Of a stretch of 64,000 nucleotides of DNA, positions 40,718 to 50,705 are shown piece after piece. The DNA comes from Heterodera schachtii (lineage: Eukaryota; Nematoda; Chromadorea; Rhabditida; Heteroderidae): positions 59,410 through 123,409 of the forward strand of contig SIJG01000175.1 of NCBI GenBank assembly GCA_023374025.1, given 5' to 3'. The position numbers and the translations under genes were made by a program. Under the pieces are notes generated by a model that was given only the letters and a program-made list of their open reading frames with translations, searched no databases and was not told where the DNA came from. The stretch's first letter is position 1. The number at the start of each line of letters is the position of its first letter.

Positions 40718-43525
40718 TCACATCTGTTGTTGCTGCTGCTGCTGCTGATCATTTTGCTGTCTAAAACATGGAAAAACATTTATTTTTGATCAAAAAGCCA
40801 TCAAATGTTTCTTTACCCATCGATGCCCTCCGCGTGCCGCCCAATGTCCGTCGCCGTTGCACGAAAAATGTCCACCATTTCGGCATTTCCGCTCTCTTCC
40901 GCCCTTTCCCGCGCACTTTTGCCTGAAAGGGAGAAACAAAATGAAAAAACGCTGGCACGGTAATTTGGCCACTTCCGTTCGCTGCTCACCGTCTATGTTC
41001 CTGTGGTGAATACCCGCGCCCATGGTGATCAAATGACGTGCCATTTCAGTTCTCCCTTTCTCCACTGCCCACATCAAAGCGTTGTATCCTTCCACGTCGG
41101 CGTGTTGAAGGTCGGCGCCATGTTCGATGAGAAAATCCACTGAAAATTAGGGGAGGGGGGGGTAAATTTTTTGGCATTTGCCAATTTTCTTCTTACCGAC
41201 GGCCAAATGTCCCCGGCCGGCAGCGCCCATCAGTGAGTCGACATATTCATCGGTTTGTTGGTTGACATCTGCGGCCCACTCGTCCACCAGCAGACGGCAC
41301 ACCTCCAAACTGCCACCCTTCGCAGCGGCCACAAGCGGAAAGTGTCCTGAAAATTTGTAGATATTCCGTGGCATTTTTGAGACTGCTGTAAAACCCACCA
41401 GTGTAATCCGTTTGCTCCACATTTGCACCGTGTGACAGCAACAAGCGCACAATGTCCACCTGAATTCAAATGGAAATGTTGGAAAACATTTCGCCAATGA
41501 AAATCTTTCCCTTACATTTCCCTTGTAAGACGCGTACATCAGTGCTGTTGCCCCGTCACCAGTCTGCAGATTAATGTTGGCACCATTCTCGACGAGAAAT
41601 GTGACTGTGGGAAAAAACGACGGGAAAATTACGTATTTTTCAATTTTTGGTCTACCAATTTCCGTTTGCGATCTGTCACAAGCGATCATCAGCGGTGTTA
41701 CGGCAGAGTCTGTGCCCAAGTCAATGTTGGCACCACGATCGATCAGCGCACGGCACAGCTCCAAATTGGCATGGACGACAGCAGAGTAAAGAGGCGTCAA
41801 GTCTGCACAAATGGTGGGAAAACAAACAATATTACATTTTAAACGCCGGCACCCGAATTTCGACCAATTCCGAATCCCGGATAAGAATCCAAAGAAAAAA
41901 GCCAAATTTCATTTTTCGAGTAGGAAAAGTTTGAAATGGTGCCGGATTCGTAAACACAGTGACACTCGAGAAATCCATGCTAAAACATTCATCAAAAACA
42001 CCCACTCATTCTGTGATCATGCGCTTGGAAAATGGCCGGCTAATTCGGATCTGCGCCCTTCTCCAACTGAAAATGCCACACAAAATTATGCCGACGACTA
42101 AAACGGAAAGAAAAAAATTTATCTGATCACACTACCAAGAGATCAACAATGTCGAAGTGATGCTTAAAGAAGGCGCTCCATAGTGCTGTTCCAGTTCGGG
42201 TGACGCGCTCCGCCGGATCAACCGTCCGCCTCAGCAAAGTGTTCAGCTCGTCGGCGTCCAGCGAATCGATCAGCACACGAAGTTGTTGGATGTTGCCATC
42301 GTTGATCAGGTCGAAGAAGTGGCGAGTGCGCGTCGCGAAGTTGTCGTCCACAGCAGCGGCAGCGGGAGGTTCAGCATCTGCCTTAATTGTGGAGAAAAAC
42401 CGTGGTGAGCCGAAGCGACACAAATATGGGTGTGGCGAAGCGACAAAAATATGGGTGTTTGTAATAATTAAATTTTAATTTTATTTGCTAAGTAATTAAT
42501 CATAACTTAGCTTAAACTTAGTCAAATTAATTAAATTTAGTATTTAGCGACAGCTTAAAGCATCCTCTTCTACTTATATAATTTTTAAAAAATTAGTAAA
42601 AATTTACAAAAAGTTGTGACCAAATAAGTACAAAAAATTTTGACTCAACAATTTTGACCCTAACTTTCTTGAAATTCAATTAAATTTTTTGAAATTTAGC
42701 AAAATAATAGAGTTATCTTTGGGCTATCTTTTCATATCAAGCATCGAGTGAATTAATTTAAGTTTGAACAATTTTCATGCATTTAAACGACCTTACATTT
42801 CTTGGATGACCATAAAAATATGACCCTATTAATTCTTTCTAACTTTTTTCTGAATAAACCAATTTTAATTTTGTTTATATAATTAGTTAGCCCAAAGATA
42901 ACTCTATTATTTTGCTAAATTTCAAAAAATTTTATTAGAGTCAAAATTTTTTGTACTTTTTTGGTCACAACTTTTTTAAATTTTTACTAATTTTTTAAAA
43001 ATTATATAAGTAGAAGAGGATGCTTTAAGCTGTCGCTAAATACTAAATTTAATTAATTTGACTAAGTTTAAGCTAAGTTATGATTAATTACTTAGCAAAT
43101 AAAATTAAAATTAAATTTAATTATTACAAACACCTATATTTTTGTCGCTTCGCCCACACCCATATTTTTGTCGCTTCGTCATAGCACCGAGAAAAACAAA
43201 TGAGTTTTTTGAAAAAAAGATTGAGTTGGAAACGTGCAAAACAATTCGTGATCAGTGATACACCGAAAAACCCGGAGGAAAGATGACTTTCAGTTTTGAA
43301 AAAAGGATTCTGAGTTGAAATCTTGCAAAACATTTTTCAGACGGAGGGGGGGGGGGGGGGGGGGATTCGTGGTCAGTAGTGATTAGATGCCTTGAAAACT
43401 TTGGCGGAATGGACTTTAAAAAAAAAACTCGAAAATGGGGAGGTTGCACTTTAAGCATGGTGTTACAATCATGAACAAAAACAAAACAATGATTAAAAAT
43501 GATTTACATTAAAAATATTGCCCAT
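40718..43525 (-). CDS. Ankyrin-repeat protein with possible N-myristoylation start
   Basis: The coding blocks on the minus strand show successive ankyrin repeats: GTALWSAFFKHHFDIVDLL, KGADPN, DLTPLYSAVVHANLELCRAL, TPLMIACDRSQTE, GATALMYASYKGN, VDIVRLLLSHGANVEQTDYT, LVAAAKGGSLEVCRLLVDEW, NALMWAVEKGRTEMARHLIT. The last exon is poly-Gln (40718-40759, ending M-stop). The exon at 42136-42381 (ADAEPPAAAAVDDNF) joins in phase to a tiny first exon at 43508-43525 encoding MGNIFN. That would be an N-myristoylation site, with a TATAAAAG box about 115 bases upstream (43640-43650). Weak spot: after LEKGADPN (about 42035-42060) the frame meets TAG without a normal donor, so this gene may be damaged. Ankyrin arrays bind partner proteins; no specific family is assigned. 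Confidence 0.6.
41850..41950. repeat. Foldback copy in ankyrin gene intron
   Basis: CACCCGAATTTCGACCAATT, CCCGGATAAGAATCC and the inverse tail TTTGAAATGGTGCCGGATTCG: a short member of the TCGAACCCCGGACCCGAA family. Confidence 0.5.
42411..43178. mobile_element. 768-bp near-perfect foldback in ankyrin gene intron 1
   Basis: Left end CGAAGCGACACAAATATGGGTG, right end CACCCATATTTTTGTCGCTTCG. The arms run about 340 bp each (for example TAGTATTTAGCGACAGCTTA versus TAAGCTGTCGCTAAATACTA). A tandem of GAAGCGACAAAAATATGGGTGTGGC forms the tips. No exact target duplication found. Confidence 0.8.
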
Positions 43526-44127
43526 GTGCGAATAAGCGCAGTTGAACAGCGACGACGGAATATGCCAATGGCAATAATAGTGAAAAAAAAAAGACGAAGA
43601 CGGAATAATGAAATGGCGGAAAATGAAAGTGTCGCAACGCTTTTATATGCCCAATTGGGTACTCAAGTGTAAGTGTCAGAAAAAACTGATCAAAACGCCA
43701 AAAAAAAAGTTCGCGTTAATTCAAAAAATACATTGATCAATGCCTTTTTTGTGTTGTTTATTTTGATCAACCATAACTCGCTTCATTCCCCACTAAACCG
43801 AACAATCTTGGTATCATTCGAAAGCTCATGATGAGAAGATCCCTTTTCTAAGCAAATTATATTAATTTAATGATCTAAAAAAATATGTGAGGTTTCGAAA
43901 TTTTGTTTTTTGTACAATTTTTAGCTAACTATTTTTTTACTCTTAAAAACCCTTAGTTTTTGTCATATTTTTTTTTCTCTAAATTTTTTGCTATTTTTCG
44001 TTGCAATTCTAAAATTTTAAATCTCCGTCCATTCAACAAAAAGCCACACTTTTCGGCAAAACATACTATTACAAAAATTCCGAAACTTCGCCTGAGAGAC
44101 GGCATAGAACTTCGTAATTATTATTAT
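43526..44127. other. Spacer between ankyrin gene and F-box-like relic
   Basis: No gene. It contains the TATA-like box of the ankyrin gene, a foldback core at 43757-43835 (CTTGGTATCATTCGAAAGCTC) and the 100-bp segment shared with 40428-40530. Confidence 0.5.
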
Positions 44128-44780
44128 TTTAATGGCACCGTCCGTCACAAAAAAAGCAAAAATTTTCCTCCGCCGACAAACGCCGACTCATTTCTTCTAC
44201 CGCCCCAATTGGTGAACAACAACATGGACAGCAGCAGCAGCAATCGATGGGTTCACTTGTGACATCATTTGGCAAACGGCGAAGTCTTCGAGTGGCAAAG
44301 AAAACGAACCGAACTTAACCAATCCGTGCTCGAGTTTCTCCGCTCAAATCAACAAATTTTCGATGATGGAAGAGGCATCAATTTGCGTTTGCACATGCGG
44401 AGTTTGGAAAAAATCCGCCTGACTTGGGATTTCTTGGCCCGAGAAAATTGGCCAATTTTTGCGCAAAACATTCGCCACTTGGCATTTTTGAATGTTGCTG
44501 ATCTGGCCAGATTGCGATGCCGAATTTCGACGGCATTTCTCACCGATCTCAACATCAATTCAATCGATTCCGGCTATTTGTTGCCCGATGTGACTAATGA
44601 TGATGATGGGCCAAACAAAACTCCAACTGCTGGCCAAACATTGTCGAATTGGTTGCACACACCGACCGCCGATGGCCAGCCGAAGCAATTGTTTTTTTAT
44701 TGGCCTAGTGCGGGCCCAGGAAAAAAAGAATGGTTCGACAATTTCAAAGAGGTGTGGCAGGGAGCACAGCTCGTTCCCCG
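44128..44780 (+). pseudogene. F-box-like relic F3 (exon 1 fused to exon 3)
   Basis: 44128-44309 is nearly identical to F2 exon 1 but has one extra A in the lysine run, which breaks the frame. At about 44312 it jumps straight to F2 exon 3 (TTAACCAATCCGTGCTCGAG...), so exon 2 and both introns are missing. The exon 3 part stays open: VLEFLRSNQQIFDDGRGINL ... TAGQTLSNWLHTPTADGQPK ... WFDNFKE. The downstream flank also matches F2 but has skipped exons 4 and 5. It is a deletion derivative of a duplicated F2 locus. Confidence 0.8.
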
Positions 44781-45237
44781 CCCCTTATTTTTAAAAATTG
44801 TTTCAGCGATTTTTTGTGAAAATTTTTTGGTTTTTTTTTTTGGAATTTTATTTAAAAAACTAAAATTTTCCTTGAAAAATTTCTAAGTTAGTGAATCTTT
44901 TGGTACTAGTGCAGTTGGTACGCCACAAAATTTTTTTTTGTTTAAAGTCGTATAAAAAATGTTTTTAGGGTTTTCGAGGTTGTTAAATTGATCAAATTTT
45001 TCGATTTTTTAAAGTTTTAGGTTGCCAGGGATGGGAAATTTTGATTTACGTTTTTTTGTTCAAATTTAGAGTAGGAAATAGAAATTGGTCAAAATATTTT
45101 TGCATATTTCGAGATTTTTATGCATCTTTGCATATTTTGGCTTTTTCTGCATATTTCGAGCATATTTTACGATTTTTGTGCATATTTTCGAAATTGACAA
45201 TTTTCACTTCCTTGGTGACATTCTCTCAATTAAGTTT
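44781..45237. repeat. Rearranged copy of the F2 downstream region
   Basis: GGTACTAGTGCAGTTGGTACGCC at 44903 is the truncated left end of the 464-bp element; 44990-45095 matches 26222-26330. Then come iterated TGCATATTTCGAG units (45107-45185). Confidence 0.6.
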
Positions 45238-45419
45238 TGAATTCGGATAACTCCCAATGCCCATTTGCGAGTCTTGAAATGTTCGTCGACATAAAAGTCA
45301 AATTGGTGACTGATCATTGAAATGCCAAAGCCAAGTTGACAAAATTGGCATTTTAATTTTAATTTTACATTGCTTTCGCCATTTTTTTCTCCGCTTCTTT
45401 TCGGTTGTCAGACATTTTG
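45238..45419 (-). pseudogene. F-box-like relic F9, divergent from F4
   Basis: The minus strand starts with an ATG near 45419 reading MSDNRKEAEKKMAKAM, like the end of F4 exon 1 (MSSDNQNEAKEKMAKAM). After a short intron-like stretch comes QLGFGISMISHQFDFYVDEH. The FISADCW segment and everything downstream are missing. Confidence 0.65.
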
Positions 45420-46967
45420 ATAAGGCAATTTATTAAGACAGTTTTCCGCACTTTTGCAGTTCAATGGGCCTTATTTTCTTCAAAAATTCATATAAAAATA
45501 CATTTATTATTTTGATTAATAAATGAATAAAAATGTGCCAAGATTTGTTTTCTTGATTGGGGTTTATTTTTCTTTAAAAGTGAGCGAATGAAAGAGAATG
45601 GGAGCGGAGGGAAAGAGCTTTTAGAACAATGCATCAAAAAAAACTGTTTAATAAAATCGTGCAAAAATTGGCAACAAAAAATCTCATCGCTGTGCCAATG
45701 TTTGTCATTTGTTGTGCCATTCTTTTCAAGTATTGGGACCGCTTCAAAAAACCACCAAAACAACAACGAAGCCATCACAAAATTGAAAAAGTGCCGGAAA
45801 CTGTCATAACCATTTGCCCCGACAAAATGTCATCAGACAACCAAAATGAAGCCAAGGAAAAGATGGCAAAAGCGATGTAAAATTAAAATGCCAATTTTTA
45901 AATTTCATTTTTAAATTTTGCTTTTCCCTTTTTTCAGTTTCATCTCCGCCAATTGTTGGTTTTCTGTGTTCGATTTGCTCTCTCCGCGTCAACTTGGCCT
46001 TGGAATTGCAATGATCAGCCACCGATTTGACTTTTACGTCGACGTACATTTCAAAATGCGGCGCTGGGCGCTTAAATCCATGGATATTTTGCCCAAATTC
46101 AAAGTGACTTACGCAGGCACAATGGGAGTGAAAATGGTCAATGTCAATTGGAAATCATTTGAAATTACGCAAAAAGCGCGGCCAAAGAGAGTCGTCGGAT
46201 TCGAACCCATTACAATACGGTGAATGAATTTTGCTGGTTGTAAAACGATTCATTAAATTTTTACAGATACATCAATGAAAATGGGATCAATACGAACAGT
46301 AACCGAATTATGGAGTCGATTTTCCGCAACATTTGGCCAATGATCGTGAAACATATTTGTGCCATGGAATTGTCCGCCGAAGTTTTCCACCGTTTGCGAC
46401 ATTTTGTGCCGTCAATTCTCAACGACTGTCCATCGCTTCGCATTATCAATGCCTATGACTATGGTTTCTTCACCGAATTTCCATGCGATGACAGTGCCAA
46501 TGCTTCCAATGGACAAGCGGTGGCCAAATGGCTTTTCACTCCGCTTAAAAACGATGTGCCAAAGATGTTCAAATGCTGGTTGCATTGGGATGACGGGCAT
46601 TTCGCGTCAAGGATTGAAGACTTCAAAGCGGTGCTTATTGTTTGACTGATTTGGCACTTTTACTGGCTTTGGGATTTTCTGACAAAAATATTTTGGAAGG
46701 CATTCAAATTGTGGAATTTTAATGTTTTTTTGATCATTTCAGTTCGGGAATGCTTTTCACATTTTATCCTTCATTTTAGGCATTTACCAATGCTTCATCT
46801 CCTGTCAATTTCATCGCCATCATTCGCTTTCCGACGCCTTTTGCTGACTCCGTCATGCCCTTTGATTTGACCAACGAATTGACTCATGAACAATTGACCT
46901 TGAAAAGAATGATGATCGATATCGGCCGTTTTCTTCTGATTCGTTGTCCAATTGAGCGAAATGAAAG

Positions 46968-47233
46968 TGTTACGCCCAAAAGTCCGTTGAGGAATAAAAG
47001 AAATATTTATTCAAAAAGAAGGGACAGGGCGAACGGGGTCAAATATCGATTGGGAGCAAAGGGAACAAAATAATGAATGAATGGAGAAGAAGCAAAAGAA
47101 TGATGGGGAAGGGTCAACATCGCGGGTATTTATGGGCGGAAAAGTGGGCGTGACATAACGAAGGGAGAAGGGAAATACAAATGAAAACAAAGGGTCAAAA
47201 TGGGCACCGGACAATTGGGTCCCAACCCTAACA
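46968..47233 (-). repeat. 3' LTR of the 2.6-kb element
   Basis: 266 bp; adjoins F4 exon 4 after NES codons. Confidence 0.93.
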
Positions 47234-47293
47234 TCTCCCCCCTTGAAAAGTGCCATGCCTCCGTCCATCATCCGCATCCTCAGATCGGCGTTC

Positions 47294-49006
47294 TTATGCC
47301 TCGTGTCCACAGTCGGAAGCTGGAAGATCATCTTTCAATTGATCTCGTCGGCCATCGTTGCCGTGCTTCCCGAGAGATCCATCGGATGAGGCTCTCTTCA
47401 GACCAAATCCGTCAAGAAGAAAATTCAAATTTTCATCTTCATCCGGCTTGTACGGTTGTACACCTTTTGCCAGGAATTCTCCAGTCGTGCCGTCCAAAAA
47501 TTGAACGTCGTAAGTGCCTTCTTTTCGGCTGATCACTCGTCCGGCGCGCCATGGCTCATCTCCAGAGCTGGCGATCACGTTCGCTCCCACAGCGAAGAAA
47601 TTCTGCTTTTTGCCACGTCGGTCTTTTCTAAAGAATTTCTTCTTGTTCTGGCTCTCTCCGTTCGCTTTGGCAGTCTCAGATCGGAATTTGTCCTTAAGAC
47701 CATTCCTGATGGAGTCCGACAATCCAAGTCTGTCCATCATGTCCAATCCGAGCAGATTCTTTGATCCGTCTTTGGAAACAAAGAAATGTTCAAACACTGA
47801 ACGGTTGCCAAACGAAAACGTTGCCTTTCCTTTGCCAACAAATGGGCGAGTTGTCCCATCGTGGTACTGAGCGCGTTCTTGACAACGGCTCAATTTCAAA
47901 GCTCCGATTTGGCGCACAGTGTCCTCACAAAGAACAGTTCCCTCAGTGCCTAAATCAGCAATGAAATCCACTTTGGTGCCATTCACATCAATCGGAACAT
48001 CGATTATTCCATTCTTCCTCTGGTTCTCAGATTTAACCAGGAAAACTCCTCCAACGCGGACGTTGTTCGCCGCTTTTTCATTCTTTCCTCCATTCTTCTT
48101 CAACCATGCCTGGTGCTTGGCACACATCCTTTCCAAGTGGCCACTCTTCTTGCACTTTCGGCAAACGGTTGTTTCATGTCGACAATTCCTCGACGAATGG
48201 CTCAAACCGCATCGCCAACATACGCGTTGCGATCGATTGCTGCTGCGTGTTCCTGTCGAAATGCTGCTCGCATTCGACGAATGATCCGAGTTCGTTCGCT
48301 TCTTTTTGGCCTTCAATTTAGTCGCCATCAAGTTTCGTGAGCCCATCGGTTGTTGTTCGAGGACTTTTGCTTCAGCGATGGTCGACTGGTACATTTGGAG
48401 GTCTTCGACGACTCCATCATACTCAACAAAGTCACCATCCGCTGCAAGCTTCGAAAGGATTCGCTTTCTCAGCTCGGCATCCTTCGGTGACTTCAGTGCC
48501 GTCAAAAGCATCAGGCACGAAAATTGTTCCTCGTTGAGCTTGTCAAACTGAAAATCACGCAGGTGTCGCTTATGTCTGTTGATGAAAGGTCGAAAGCTTT
48601 CATCTTCGCTTTTCGAGGCCCTCAGACATTCATAGCGATCAATCCAAATGGATTGTGGCCGACTGAAAGCAATCTTAAGGCGCTCCTCTGTTTGGCTGTA
48701 GTCAAAATCGATGACTTTCTTCGGCAGACATGACTTGCTGTACTGGCTGAAAGCCACTTCACTCAGCTTCGTCATGAGCAGCTTGACTTTCGCCTGGTCT
48801 GCCAGCTGCGGTGCCGCACAGTCGAGGGCAAAATTGAAGCGTTCCAACCAATCAGAAATGCTTCTATCGTCCGATGGCTCAAAACAGTCGATAGTCGGAA
48901 GCGTTGGCAGAGCATGCGCATTTGCGGCTGGCGCAGCATTTTGATTTGCCAACAATTGCTGAATTGCCGCAGTGAGTTGTTGAATTGCGTCGCCCATCTT
49001 AACCAC
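47294..49006 (-). CDS. Gag - zinc knuckles - degenerate protease - integrase-tail fusion (570 aa)
   Basis: The N-terminus MVKMGDAIQQLTAAIQQLLA leads into a Gag capsid-like helical region (SDWLERFNFALDCAAPQLAD; FRPFINRHKRHLRDFQFDKL). Two zinc knuckles follow (CWRCGLSHSSRNC and CRKCKKSGHLERMC, about residues 262-296). A retropepsin-like region (VDFIADLGTEGTVLCEDTVR) has D-L-G where active enzymes have D-T/S-G; it continues to LLGLDMMDRLGL. Directly after it, without RT, RNase H or DDE core, comes a segment like the SH3-like integrase tail (VGANVIASSGDEPWRAGRVI ... TYDVQFLDGTTGE). The frame is fully open, so the internal deletion was in phase. It likely makes particles but cannot copy itself. 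Confidence 0.8.
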   Translation of the reverse strand: MVKMGDAIQQLTAAIQQLLANQNAAPAANAHALPTLPTIDCFEPSDDRSISDWLERFNFALDCAAPQLADQAKVKLLMTKLSEVAFSQYSKSCLPKKVIDFDYSQTEERLKIAFSRPQSIWIDRYECLRASKSEDESFRPFINRHKRHLRDFQFDKLNEEQFSCLMLLTALKSPKDAELRKRILSKLAADGDFVEYDGVVEDLQMYQSTIAEAKVLEQQPMGSRNLMATKLKAKKKRTNSDHSSNASSISTGTRSSNRSQRVCWRCGLSHSSRNCRHETTVCRKCKKSGHLERMCAKHQAWLKKNGGKNEKAANNVRVGGVFLVKSENQRKNGIIDVPIDVNGTKVDFIADLGTEGTVLCEDTVRQIGALKLSRCQERAQYHDGTTRPFVGKGKATFSFGNRSVFEHFFVSKDGSKNLLGLDMMDRLGLSDSIRNGLKDKFRSETAKANGESQNKKKFFRKDRRGKKQNFFAVGANVIASSGDEPWRAGRVISRKEGTYDVQFLDGTTGEFLAKGVQPYKPDEDENLNFLLDGFGLKRASSDGSLGKHGNDGRRDQLKDDLPASDCGHEA

Positions 49007-49073
49007 AGCTCGTGGACTTTCCCCTCAGCTAGAGAGTACTCGTTTTAAATGACGTGTCGTTCACCACTCAATT

Positions 49074-49235
49074 GTTAGCAGCGCCAAGCTACTAAACAAA
49101 GTGGGTGCGCGTGGATGAACTGAAGTGTGTCGCCAAGACACAAAATCAGCGGCGCAAAATTTCTCACTACTAACAGTGTCAAACTGTTAGCAGGTCCAAC
49201 AAAAAGTTGTTTATTATCGCCTAGATAATAAACAA
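49074..49235 (-). other. Four leader stem-loops with conserved pentaloop
   Basis: + strand: H1 49075-49095 TTAGCAGC/GCTACTAA, loop GCCAA; H2 49126-49142 TGTGTC/GACACA, loop GCCAA; H3 49170-49190 CTAACAGT/ACTGTTAG, loop GTCAA; H4 49207-49235 TTGTTTATTATC/GATAATAAACAA, loop GCCTA. Stems differ completely and remain paired (one mismatch in H1). In RNA the loops are UUGGC, UUGGC, UUGAC and UAGGC. Confidence 0.85.
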
Positions 49236-49345
49236 TGCAGGCAGTCCTCAGCGATGACTCAGCAAAACTCGGTTGCTGTCAAACCTCTTCCTCCACAATC
49301 AGATCAATAAGCCCACAGTCAAAAGTCTGCACAGGCGTCGCCAAT

Positions 49346-49611
49346 TGTTACGCCCAAAAGTCCGTTGAGGAATAAAAGAAATATTTATTCAAAAAGAAGG
49401 GACAGGGCGAACGGGGTCAAATATCGATTGGGAGCAAAGGGAACAAAATAATGAATGAATGGAGAAGAAGCAAAAGAATGATGGGGAAGGGTCAACATCG
49501 CGGGTATTTATGGGCGGAAAAGTGGGCGTGACATAACGAAGGGAGAAGGGAAATACAAATGAAAACAAAGGGTCAAAATGGGCACCGGACAATTGGGTCC
49601 CAACCCTAACA
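49346..49611 (-). repeat. 5' LTR of the 2.6-kb element
   Basis: 266 bp; primer-binding site on its internal side (+ strand ...GTCTGCACAGGCGTCGCCA at 49326-49343). Confidence 0.93.
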
Positions 49612-49740
49612 GAAAGCAAATGGACAAAATGGGAAGAAGAAGCGATTGACTGCCAGTTTTATGATCAATGGAACAAAATTGACATTCGTGTTTCGGGATG
49701 CAATGATTGGGCCCAAGTGATCAGAAGCAGAAATGAATGA

Positions 49741-50705
49741 ATGATTTGCTGAGAAGTGATCGATCAATTTGAATTGCGGTGTTGGATAATTTATTTGACT
49801 TTTATAAAATTGTTCTTTTGTTGCGGTGATCACAAATTGTATTATATATGTATATGTATGCCTTTGGATAAATTAAGCGATTTCCTGAAATCAAGGTCAT
49901 TCTTTGCCGAAAGATTATTGCTCTTTGACTCAACAAGCGACAACATATCACAAAAAAAAACGTTTAATGCGAATAAAAAAACCATCAGATTTTTTTTAAC
50001 ATTGCATCTTTTATTTTGAATCCTAATTTTATAATTTTTGGTTGCGCTTTTGATAAAAATTTGAAATATTTACTTGGGCCTAAATTGAGGCCACATTTTT
50101 TGTACACATTTCTTGTGAAATATTTTTTAATTCTCGGTTATTTTTTACCTTGGTTCATTTGCTCGATATTTCCAAAATTTCTTTTGTTCCCTACAGCTGA
50201 GAATTTGTTTTTCCCAAAATGCCGTTGTGTGAGCAAAGAAAAAATGCCGACTCCATTCACTTGCATAATGAGGGCATTTAGCCGGTCAATTAATCCAAAT
50301 GATTAAAATGGGTCAATAATCTTCGGCATGTTTAATCTGTGAGAAGGGCACAAAATGACATCAGAAGAAGAGAGGGGGCGGAAAGAAAAGGCATGGCACA
50401 CATATAAAAGCTCAGCAGAAGCGGTGCCAAAACCATTTCTGCATAAAACCAACAACGAACAGCCCAAATTTGTTCATTTCGTTCCCTAATAAAAATGCCA
50501 AAATAATTGCTAAAATAAAATGAAAAATGCTAAATTTGTTGCCAAAATACTTTCAAGAATTAAAGCTTAATTATTTGGAATTAATAAAAATCCTAAAGAA
50601 ATATCAGCAAAAAAAAATAAATCCTTCCTATGCTAATAATCATTAATTAATTAATTAATTGTTTTCCCTCATTATTTGTTATTAATTATAATTACAAATT
50701 CCACT
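49741..50705. other. Spacer; orphan promoter-like site
   Basis: No gene seen. ACATATAAAAGCTC at 50400-50413 looks like the TATA boxes of neighbouring genes, but no coding exon follows within 300 bp. The remainder is AT-rich with a (TTAA)n stretch at 50644-50660. Confidence 0.4.

Larger units (their letters stand above)
46968..49611 (-). mobile_element. Non-autonomous LTR retrotransposon (2.6 kb) with Gag-type ORF
   Basis: 266-bp direct repeats (46968-47233, 49346-49611), TGTTA...TAACA, flanked by the 5-bp duplication GAAAG (46963-46967, 49612-49616). A primer-binding site lies 2 bp inside the 5' LTR and the polypurine tract AAGGGGGGAGA at 47234-47246. It encodes one ORF and lacks RT, RNase H and the integrase core, so it depends on enzymes made by another element. 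The LTRs read as identical, so it moved recently. Confidence 0.92.
45629..49740 (+). pseudogene. F-box-like gene F4 with N-terminal TM, last exon split by LTR element
   Basis: Exons 45629-45876, 45938-46219, 46267-46630 and 46780-46967, continued at 49612/49617-49740 beyond the insertion. All phases agree. Exon 1 encodes a membrane segment (LIAVPMFVICCAILFKYW) before the F-box-like exon (FISANCWFSVFDLLSPRQLG). Exon 3 has IFRNIWPMIVKHICAMELSA ... LNDCPSL ... DDSANASNGQAVAKWLFTPL. Exon 4 has TNASSPVNFIAIIRFPTPFA ... ELTHEQLTLKRM ... RCPIERNES. After the element the same frame resumes (KWTKWEEEAIDCQFYDQWNK...) to a stop at 49740. The insertion adds an LTR-encoded tail and a stop, so the present product lacks the normal C-terminus. 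Without it the gene looked intact. Confidence 0.85.
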
